Shown here piece after piece: positions 56,174 through 64,000 of a stretch of 64,000 nucleotides of DNA. The translations under genes were made by a program, and so were the position numbers. Below the pieces are notes generated by a model. That model had not been told where the DNA came from. It was given only the letters and a program-made list of their open reading frames with translations, and made no database searches. Position 1 is the first letter of the stretch. The number at the start of each line of letters is the position of its first letter. The DNA lies in NCBI GenBank assembly GCA_019009955.1, contig CM032228.1, positions 9,900,001-9,964,000 on the forward strand, given 5' to 3'. The DNA comes from Riptortus pedestris. Taxonomy: Eukaryota; Arthropoda; Insecta; Hemiptera; Alydidae.

Positions 56174-56426
56174 AAAATGAATAAAAGGGGCTCAGGTTAG
56201 CCATGCGAGTTAAAGCGTTGACCTTTATCTCACATGGTAAACCTAGAGTGGCGAGTTCGATTCATACCTGGGCAAAGGAAATTATTTAGTGACGAAATTC
56301 ATTAAATAACGTCCTAAAATCCCACCCTGGCTAGAAAAGGGTGGTAACCTGTAGATAACCCGACCCGATTAGCCTAAGTTGCAAAAAATGGACGTTAATA
56401 AATAATAATAATAAAATGAATAAAAG
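56174..56426 (+). mobile_element. Full-length tRNA-derived SINE S6
   Basis: Target duplication AAAATGAATAAAAG at 56174-56187 and 56413-56426. The 225-bp SINE has an A-box-like head (GGTTAGCCATGCGAGTTAAA) and a B box (GGCGAGTTCGATTC). The body has TTATTTAGTGACGAAATTC, CCCACCCTGGCTAGAAAAGG and GATTAGCCTAAGTTGC, and the tail is (AAT)n. It is the reference copy for the other SINE pieces in the window. The tRNA-like head suggests Pol III transcription; mobilisation would need a LINE in trans. Confidence 0.85.
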
Positions 56427-56432
56427 AAATTC

Positions 56433-56800
56433 AATTTTGTGTTAAATTGTTATACATATATATTTGCGCTCTAAAATAAATTTTATAATTTACTTACACA
56501 TGTGCGCGAGCGACTTGAGTGTGTGTGTGTTCACTCACTCGAGTGTGTATTAGAGAGGAGTTTTTAGGAAAATAGTCACCTGTAACAGCTTATATATTAT
56601 CCTAAACCTTAATTATTTTAAGGTTTAGGATAATATATAAGCTGTTACAGGTGACTATTTACCTAAAAACTCTGTACCTCCCTAATACACACTCGAGTGA
56701 GTGAACACACACACTCAACTCGCTCGCGCACATGTATAAGTAAATTATAAAATTTATTTTAGAGCGCAAATATATATGTATAACAATTAAACACAAAATT
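56433..56800. mobile_element. 368-bp near-perfect palindrome (foldback/MITE)
   Basis: Arms of about 180 bp: AATTTTGTGTTAAATTGTTA at the left and its inverse ending CACAAAATT at the right, meeting near TTAATTATTTTAAGG (about 56610-56624). Mismatches are few (for example GAGAGGAGTTTTTAGG versus CCTAAAAACTCTGTACC). Includes a GTGTGT/ACACAC pair. No coding capacity and no clear target duplication. Confidence 0.85.
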
Positions 56801-56839
56801 AATCCTCCCATTCTTTCCACTTAGGTATAAACGAAGTTA

Positions 56840-57241
56840 GCCTTCGTAGGCATAACATAATATCCAACGTAAAAATATCGAGTTCGGTAACTGAAAAAAG
56901 GTCCGATGAATAAATTAAGCAGGTTTCCTAGGCACCTTCCATTATTTGCATTAAGATTGGTTCTATACAACTTTTCGATCGATTTGCAACAAAAAGAAAA
57001 TATTTTAAAAAAATATAGAATAAAGAAGATATTTTGAATTTTCGAAATCTCACCCCCCCTCCCATCACTAAACATCTCCTTCTCCAGTCCGATTTTAGCC
57101 GTTAACGAACAGGATCTTTAGTTTTATATGAAACTAAATGAATGGACATTCCTCATCTCCTAGGTAGAATTGATGGAGATTTGAAGAAATTTTTCGAAAT
57201 CGTGAGTACAACAGCTGATTTCCCTTAAGGTAAATCTGCTA
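56840..57241 (-). mobile_element. HINE-like element AJ (3' truncated, no microsatellite)
   Basis: AAGATTGGTTCTATACAACT, GAAATCTCACCCCCCCTCCC, AGCCGTTAACGAACAGGATC, then a deletion of the TA tract, and the decayed 5' end CTGATTTCCCTTAAGGTAAA. It begins soon after the palindrome. Confidence 0.65.
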
Positions 57242-57693
57242 AAGAATATTAGAATAATAAACTGAATTTCCTATAAGAGCTAAAATTTACACCATTTTCA
57301 TAAAATGTTTACCTTCATCTCTTTTACACAATAACCCTAGCCCCTACCCCCTAAGGAAAATGTAGGAGAAATAAGATTTACTCCAGAAAGGTTTTTATTC
57401 AATTTGGAATCCCGGCTATTTCCGAAGGGGTTTATAAGTTCTGTTTTATTTGTCAGTATCATTATTTCCAAAAGGAGTATCACATATTCTTGTATCAATA
57501 CTGAATTTAGTTAAAATTCATCTGCTTGGTTATACTTCAGGCTGAGCATCTATCTGTCCATAATGCATTCCTGGCAAGAAACCAACTTATCTCCCGTCTG
57601 GGCTGCTGTATAAATTTACTAGTTCCCAACATGTCGATATATTTACATTAGCTCAGACCAGACTCGGTATTTCAAGATGGGTATAGGAACTTT
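57242..57693. other. Unassigned spacer
   Basis: About 450 bp, nothing recognised. Confidence 0.35.
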
Positions 57694-57778
57694 TAGCAGA
57701 TTTCCCTTAAAGGAAAAATTTCTTCAAATGTCCATCGATCCTAACCAGGAGATGACGAAAATGAGGTCCGTTCAAAAC

Positions 57779-57831
<53 letters not shown>

Positions 57832-58055
57832 CTGTTAACACTCTAGCGGTCGCAAATATTGTTTAATCGTTACTAAACTCGGTATTTAATCGTTTAATGT
57901 AAAAAGAAAGGTCAAGTTCATTAACGGGTGAAATCAGACCAATGGGAGAGGGGTAATGTTGAAAATTCAAAATATCTCCGTTACTTTACGTCGGATCGAA
58001 AACTTGTATAGAATAAATCTTATTGCAAATTAAATTTACTATTAATATTGATATG
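57694..58055 (+). mobile_element. HINE-like element AK (3' truncated)
   Basis: AGCAGATTTCCCTTAAAGGA followed by a small deletion, GAGGTCCGTTCAAAACTATA, TA tract (57778-57828), CTGTTAACACTCTAGCGGTC, and ends after TTGCAAATTAAATTTACTAT. No 3' stem-loop. Confidence 0.75.
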
Positions 58056-58398
58056 ATATATACACAAAAATATCATTCAAACAAATAATTGAAGATTTTC
58101 AATATTCCTAGTCAACAGAAATGAAAAAAGACTCCATGCCAACTTGCTAGTAGAAATTTGTAAGTACAATTAATCAGTATGCTACCTCCTTCAGCAATTT
58201 CTTCTCCAGGGAATTGAACAATTGAAGTTGTACATATCACATGAATTTCAATGTTTTCTTGAAATGTCAACCTAGGTTTAGCTCAAGCAAAAACAATTAT
58301 TATTTGATTGTTACCAAACACGATAGTTGTTCGTTTCATGATAAACTACTGGTCGTTAGTGGCAAAAGTCGGGTGGGGTAGAGGGCGGTTAGAAAAAA
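58056..58398. other. Unassigned spacer
   Basis: Contains an isolated TTGATTGTTACCAAACACGA motif that recalls the HINE-like middle block, but no continuous copy. Confidence 0.35.
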
Positions 58399-58612
58399 AA
58401 GTCCGTCACGCAGGCGCTGCGTAAACTAAGCAGATTTCCCACATAAAGTTTTACAATAGAAAAATTTCACGAGAGTCGAGCAGTTAACCCCCCCCCCTTC
58501 CACTGGTCCGATTTCAGCCGTTAACGAACTTGATCTTTCTGTTTACATAAAACGACTAAATATCGAGTTTGGTAACGATTTAACAAAAATTGCGACCGCT
58601 AGATCGGTAACA

Positions 58613-58676
<64 letters not shown>

Positions 58677-58803
58677 CAATTTAGACCGTGCCTCATTTTC
58701 GCCATCTACTGGGTAGGATCGATGGACATTTGAAGAAAAATTTCGAAAATTCCGTCATGAGTACAACCTCAATAGCTGATTTCCCTTAAGGGAAATCTGC
58801 TAA
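58399..58803 (-). mobile_element. HINE-like element AL (short, intact ends)
   Basis: AGTCCGTCACGCAGGCGCTG, a heavily shortened right module, C-run near 58489, ATTGCGACCGCTAGATCGGT, TA tract (58616-58670), and an intact 5' palindrome ending GGGAAATCTGCT. Confidence 0.8.
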
Positions 58804-59500
58804 AAGAAAAGAGTTCTTGTAGAGATTTACTCAGGTATAATAAAAAAAAAAAAAGGATGTCCACATTTCCCCGGTAATGCACCACTTACTGAAAAAAGAA
58901 TTGAACTCAAGTTGTAGGAAATAAATTGATCAACAATAATTTTATGTAATACTTCAGGATATAAGAACGGAGATATTTACGATATTACATTTTAATATTC
59001 CTCTTGCTCCAATTTGGGCTATTAACGAACTTAATCTTTAATTCTAGATGAAAAGGTTAAACATATAAATTTTAATACTCTTCAGTACTTCATCTAATCA
59101 TGCTCACTTATCATTTTCAGAAGTACTCAGATAGTTAGGTATATTTTACTATCAATGCATAATTTGGGTAAATGAAAATTACAGATCGTGAATAATCTGT
59201 GCTGGTTCTATCAAAATAAATTCAAAAATAAATCATCTCCTTCGATATTGACCCTGAGTATGTGGAGATTAATCAGGCGAACTGCCCACATTTTCGAGGG
59301 CGTGTTGTCAAGATCAGGTCTGCCAACGAATCTCAATTTCTATTTTTATAATAGTACTTTCACGTGGACGGAATCTCCACATACAACCCTAAATATTTTG
59401 ACATTGGAATCAGTACCTCTGTTCAAAAGTGGATTAAAGACCCGATACTTACAATTCAATTCTAATTAGGATGAATAGAAATTTGTCATGAACACTCCAG
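58804..59500. other. Unassigned spacer with a 93-residue frame
   Basis: The plus frame 59188-59469 has no recognisable domain. GTATGTGGAGATT near 59258 and AATCTCCACATAC near 59370 form a 13-bp inverted pair about 110 bp apart. Confidence 0.35.
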
Positions 59501-59504
59501 AAAT

Positions 59505-59612
59505 CTCGCGGACGCGCTAACTTAATAAAATCGTTAGTCAACCCTGACAAGAAAATGGTAGTGGATAACACGTCACAATTACATGATATACTGTGGACAC
59601 TAATAAATACCA
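59505..59612 (+). mobile_element. Strongly diverged SINE body S7
   Basis: AACTTAATAAAATCGTTAGT, CAACCCTGACAAGAAAATGG and GTGGACACTAATAAATAC follow the order of the SINE body and tail (compare 56300-56405) with many changes. Identification is tentative. Confidence 0.35.
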
Positions 59613-59777
59613 TTTTATAAAATCTACCTGATATTGATATTCTTTCAGACAACGCACAGGAAAATGCTTTGTAGTCAACTCAATGAAAATATTATTTCAT
59701 ACATTTTGGTTTTATATTTTTTTGTAAGCCGAACTTTAATGGATCGGAAAAGAAGTTCGCGTGAGATTACTAGAACA

Positions 59778-60559
59778 TGTTAGTCCAGGGGTCTCCAAAC
59801 TACGGCTCGAGGGCCACATCCGGCCCGCGGACAGATTTTGCCCGGCCCGCGGAGAGCTAGTATACTTGAAAACTCCTTTTAGAGAACATATTTTTTATAG
59901 CAAATTAAATTTAGTTTACTGAAGTATTATAATTTTATGTTGAATAATTATTAATATGACATCTACATTGATATGGTCATGGGCTAACTACTCATAACAT
60001 TGTTGTAGGCTTATTGTTATTGTTTTTGTGATAAGTTGGATAAAGAAACAGAATTGTAATGAGTAAAGACATGTATAATATGCAGAAAATTTAACTTCAG
60101 TATATAATAACTAACAAATTATTGAAATGAATCCAACTAACATTTTATACATTTTAAATAAAAACATAACTTATTACAAACATAATGGCATATGAAATAC
60201 TAATGAGATTTATGTAATTGAGATTTTCCACTGACAATAGTTTGTAGTTGTGGACTAATTTTACTTGTACCGATTATTAAAAGAGATTTAAGATGCTCAT
60301 CAGTTAATTTAGATCTGTGAACATTTTTTGTGTACTTTTTTTGTGGTCTTCTCACACAAATAAGTAGTACCAAAAACAGAAAAGTCCGATTTGCAGCCTT
60401 TTTTAAACGTTGCGTACTTTTTCGGACTTTTTTTTCATCAGTGGACTATTTCACTTTTTACCACCGGCAACAATGATAATATGGTTTTGGCCCTCGGAAC
60501 TTACTGGAGTAATCAGTATGGCCCTAAGGCTGGAAAGTTTGGAGAACCCTGTGTTAGAC
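59778..60559. mobile_element. hAT element with transposase remnant
   Basis: The element (59786-60551, 766 bp) starts CAGGGGTCTCCAAACTACGG and ends TTTGGAGAACCCTG, inverted hAT-type ends. Flanks are TGTTAGTC (59778-59785) and TGTTAGAC (60552-60559), an 8-bp target duplication with one mismatch. The left end carries the GGCCCGCGG-rich motif seen in many hAT elements. It is an internally deleted copy that keeps only a transposase tail. Confidence 0.85.
60200..60370 (-). pseudogene. hAT transposase C-terminal remnant
   Basis: A minus-strand reading ends at a stop at 60200-60202 and reads SKLTDEHLKSLLIIGTSKIS and then QLQTIVSGKSQLHKSH. The LTDEHL..LL..(G/A)T..I.P....(I/L)V..K..Q.SH pattern is the familiar C-terminal tail of hAT (ZBED/GTF2IRD2-like) transposases. 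Only about 55 codons survive. The dimerisation core, catalytic residues and N-terminal BED finger are absent, so no active enzyme is encoded. It lies inside the hAT element and runs toward its left end. Confidence 0.7.
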
Positions 60560-60648
60560 TAACCCAACGAGATTCTAGTTCCAAGTTCTAAATGAGGTAA
60601 GTGAAAGCAAAAGTTTTATCAAAGCAATAGAAAAAAAGGAGAGTAAAA

Positions 60649-60865
60649 CTTCTTGGGCTTGTCATAAGGCACGACGACATCATTACAAATATATTTGAAG
60701 GCAAAGTCCTTGGCGGTAGGGGAAGAGGGAGGGCCCAGGAAATCCTATTTTGAGGACAACAAACATCTTATGAATTTGTGTGGGTATAGTAAGTAATAGC
60801 TCCTGAAAGAACACAATGGATGCGACTACAAGGCGCAGCCTTTAGAGCATGATGATGATGAATGA
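60649..60865 (+). pseudogene. LINE reverse-transcriptase 3' tail
   Basis: One plus frame reads RHDDIITNIFEGKVLGGRGR then, after decay, ERTQWMRLQGAAFRA and a stop, with internal stops in between. The (I/L)..(I/F)EGK..G.RGRGR pattern followed by (D/E)R..W..L is the typical C-terminal tail of non-LTR retrotransposon ORF2 proteins. A GAT triplet repeat with GAATGAA (60850-60865) is the expected kind of 3' tail. Only the terminal ~200 bp remain, as in 5'-truncated insertions. It begins about 90 bp right of the hAT element. The exact LINE clade is uncertain. Confidence 0.65.
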
Positions 60866-62875
60866 AGGTCGAAATCCAATAAATTTATTTCTACATGCAA
60901 AGCGATTATTTGATTTCCTAAGCTACCTCCCAGTCCACCACCCTTCAATTTGAAAGTACTTGCAAGGAATAATTATAATTAAGAAGAGATTTTCAGGAAG
61001 TGGCTGCCTATCCCAATGTTTTGGCCTCCCTTTCCTTTTTCACATAACACACAACTAGGAAGCTGCAGGAGAAAACTTGCTGAAGTAAAAGATTTGCTTT
61101 TTGTAAGTCACAGGATAACATTAATTGTCCGAAGTTGGTAATAAAACGCATCATCAGTTACAAGCTCTCTTAGCTCCGTCAATTATTATGTACTCCTTGG
61201 AAATTATAAATAAGAATATGCAATGCTAATGCAATTGCAAGAAAAAGATTTATTGCAATTGAATAATATTATTCATAATTTCCTGGATAACTATTCCCAC
61301 GAAGGAAATACAAATTTATTAAGTGAACAATTCATTCTATGAAATCCTTGGCTTCGCCCATGAATAGGGTTACTTATAGATTCCCCTTCCCGTTATACGT
61401 AGTCGCATAAAGTAAGCATTCATTTATAAAAATCAAAACTGAAGATTAATTACTTCAATTCTGTAGGTATTTCTGATATATGTTTCCGCACTTTATTTAT
61501 TTGAGGAGTAAATCACTTTTAAAAAAAAGACGACAACTGTGTTAGAAGGAACTCAATACATGAGTATAGGTCCTCAATAGATGAATGAAGTTTTTCTTCT
61601 ACATAATTTTCTTATTCCATAAAAGATCAAAAAGAAATTTGACTGAGAAAAAAATAATAATCGGAGAGAAAGAAAGAGAAACATAACGTAAAAATGAACT
61701 CTCTCATAACCGGGCAGCAAAACAAGAAAACTACAATGAAGGGGGAAATAAAAGAAAAACTGAAATATAAATACAATTGGTTATACAAAATTATTCTATG
61801 TAACGCAAGTTATTTGCCATTACAAACAGCATTGATTCTCTAAGCCATTAGACATTAACGAACTGGTCTCTAGTTCTACACGAAATGATAAAATATTAAC
61901 TTTGGTAGCAATGAAACTAAAACTGAGAATGCTAATGTTAACAGGCAAGTGTATACATAAGCATGCACGGTCACATTTCTGCCGTCTACTAAAGTGGGAC
62001 CTCAACTTGTAACATTCCCTTGACGATAAGACATATACTGACAGAATGCCGAAAACGACAACACCAGGACTTCCCCTACGACTTACAAGAACTTTTGACG
62101 GAAGGCTGATGATAACAACATATTCTCATACTTACACAAAATTGAAATATACGATAAAATTTAACATACAAATTAAGTCTGTGGTGTGAAACAGGATCTC
62201 ATATGCATTGATTGTATTATATGCGTTTGTGCACATGTATATGTTTAGCCTGAAGGAGGAAATTACTACAATTAGTAGTAAAAAGTACTATTTTCAGACA
62301 TTCATTTCCTAATGATAATCCACCAACTATACTCATCACCATTTTTTTTTTTAAGTTTACTTATAAAATGTTTATCTATTTCACTACTGTTATTTGTCAT
62401 TGGTTTTTCCTGTTATTTGCTATTGTTACTTGTTGCTATGCTATTATTTAAATTTGTACAATTCTTGAAAGGGCAGACAAATCGTCTAATCGTCAACAAA
62501 TCGGGGTCGTCATCTAAGTCAAAAGCTGATTTCCTTTGCAGAAATATTCTCATTAAATCCACATAAATAAATATTCTTAAATGAGATAATAACCGGATAA
62601 AATGGAACAATTTATTTGTTATATTGAGTAATTTCCTCAAAGGCAAGGTTATGCTTCTAGATAGAACTGGCAGTAGTACAAATTGCGGGCGTTCACTTAT
62701 TAAAAGTATGCTATCAATAGAGTAGAGTCTGTCACCTGGCTAACGACTATTTCCACTGCTAAGCCCCCTGAATCCAAGTTATTACCCGAGGGATTATCAC
62801 ACCAAAAAAAAAAAAATATATAATAAGATACAATACTTGAGACTTTTTGTTAGCCTTGTGAGAGAATATTAATAA
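60866..62875. other. 2-kb unassigned AT-rich region
   Basis: The longest stretch without a recognised repeat. The 84-residue plus frame at 62312-62566 would give a hydrophobic start and a basic end, but its composition matches T-rich chance sequence and no family is recognised. Confidence 0.35.
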
Positions 62876-63372
62876 AGTCTGTCACGCAGGGGCTGCGTAA
62901 ACTAAGCAGGTTTCCCACGTGAAGTTTTACAATAGAGAAATCTGCATACAAGTAACAGTAGTAGTAGTAGTAACGAGTCTCTAAACTAATTTCACGAGAG
63001 CTGAACAGTTACGGAAACGACCAAACTAACTTTCAGGTGATACTCACGGATAGACCCGGCATCAACCGATCTCATCTCGTCCGTTATTCACACACACTTT
63101 ATAAACATGCAAATATATCGGTTAATATTCAAGATACAGAATAAATAAATATAATAATATTTATAGTACATTTAATTTGCAATAAGATTGGTTCTATACT
63201 ATACGTATAATAACGGAGATATTTCGCATTTTCGAAATTCACCCCCTCCTACTTGTCTGATTTCAGCCATTAATGAACTTGATCTTTCTTTTATCATAAA
63301 ACGAGTAAATATCGAGTTTGGTAACGATCAAACAAACATTACGACCGCTAGAGGGTTAACTGACAAATATAT

Positions 63373-63434
<62 letters not shown>

Positions 63435-63553
63435 GAACGGAACTCATTTTCGTCATCTCCTGGGTAGTTTCGATGGACATTTGAAGATATTTTTCGAAAA
63501 TCGCGTCATGAGTACGACCTCAATAGCTGATTTCCCTTAATGGAAATCTGCTA
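62876..63553 (-). mobile_element. HINE-like element AM (complete)
   Basis: AGTCTGTCACGCAGGGGCTG, type II module (GGAAACGACCAAACTAAC), ATTACGACCGCTAGAGGG block, TA tract with a CACA start (63369-63428), and a 5' palindrome with one change (TTTCCCTTAATGGAAATC). Confidence 0.8.
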
Positions 63554-64000
63554 AAACAAATTGAGCAAATCCCAAGTAGGGGACATATTTTTTGCAGTGG
63601 AAATAAGTCATAGCCAAGAGCCAAGCTTGCAGCTCACTAGTTAATAGATAATTAATGAATATGAATGAATAACTTGCACTTACGTTAATTCTTTCTGTTG
63701 GTATAACCTTCGCGTTGAATAAACTACATGAAATTGCTGCGAACTACTATCTATTTCCGTTAAATTGTTACTTTCCTCAGACGTTGCTAATGAGCTGAGA
63801 GATAAAAACATTTATCTTTTGCTTAGTTCTTGGTAAGCTTGTGAATGTTCTAAGTGGATATTAGAACCGTTACTCAGTTATGCAATGTCTGAAGAACAGT
63901 ACCGATTAGAACAATTATGTGCAACTTTACGAATGTCTTATTAACTACTCACAAGCAGCTTCACATGTCAAGAGATTTTCAAATACCAAGCTCACTAACA
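63554..64000. other. Unassigned right edge
   Basis: No gene, RNA or repeat terminus recognised up to the end of the window. Confidence 0.35.

Noticed and set aside
60391..60591. 66-residue frame followed by AG|GTAAGT resembling an exon with a splice donor
   Set aside because: It overlaps the right end of a hAT element with target duplication; the donor-like site is in flanking DNA after the stop.
62312..62566. 84-residue frame with a hydrophobic start
   Set aside because: Leu/Phe richness follows T-rich DNA; no homology recognised.

Overview
This is a eukaryotic, AT-rich, repeat-saturated intergenic window. I see no intact protein-coding gene. The only confident cellular gene is a tRNA-Gly(GCC) on the minus strand near 18.0 kb. 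Arthropod-style transposon families (HLE1 Helitrons, Helentron-associated elements, tRNA-derived SINEs, hAT elements, and LTRs with a TATA box plus a TCAGT-type initiator about 30 bp downstream) suggest an arthropod, probably an insect. The order cannot be determined from the sequence.

The dominant component is a non-autonomous family with about 35 full, partial or nested copies on both strands, called the HINE-like family here. A complete copy begins with AGCAGATTTCCC inside a 20-bp palindrome, has a central (TA)n microsatellite, and ends with the inverse of the 5' tip (GGGAAATCTGCT), a short stem-loop (ACGCAGCCCCTGCGT) and GACGGACTTT. It sits between T residues. This is the layout known for Helentron-associated interspersed elements such as Drosophila DINE-1. 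Many copies are nested, tandem, or flanked by short duplications of neighbouring DNA.

The second component is canonical (HLE1) Helitrons ending in a GC-rich hairpin plus CTAG-T, at 2.1-3.1, 13.4-14.9 and 20.1-25.7 kb. They carry two to four internal tandem units of about 300 bp. The 20-25.7 kb cluster (one inverted copy followed by three head-to-tail copies) lies inside the central TA microsatellite of a HINE-like copy.

Other elements: solo or partial LTRs (1.5, 3.8, 4.5 and 27.5 kb); a tRNA-derived SINE family (10.1, 33.8, 37.2, 40.3, 46.8 and 56.2 kb), two copies with target duplications; two hAT elements with 8-bp target duplications (40.9-41.5 and 59.8-60.55 kb), the second keeping a transposase tail; a 757-bp element with 158-bp inverted repeats inside another HINE-like microsatellite (39.0-39.75 kb); a 368-bp near-perfect palindrome (56.4-56.8 kb); and a LINE reverse-transcriptase tail (60.65 kb).

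Tandem arrays: a 101-bp satellite (10.8-12.9 kb), a 31-bp minisatellite of roughly 145 units (29.0-33.5 kb), long GA tracts (15.7-16.3 and 28.2-28.7 kb), and a T-rich repeat (43.3-43.9 kb). About 7.8-11.9 kb and 28.2-32.0 kb carry dense random single-base indels next to clean copies of the same repeats, which looks like unpolished long-read sequence. Open reading frames there should not be trusted.
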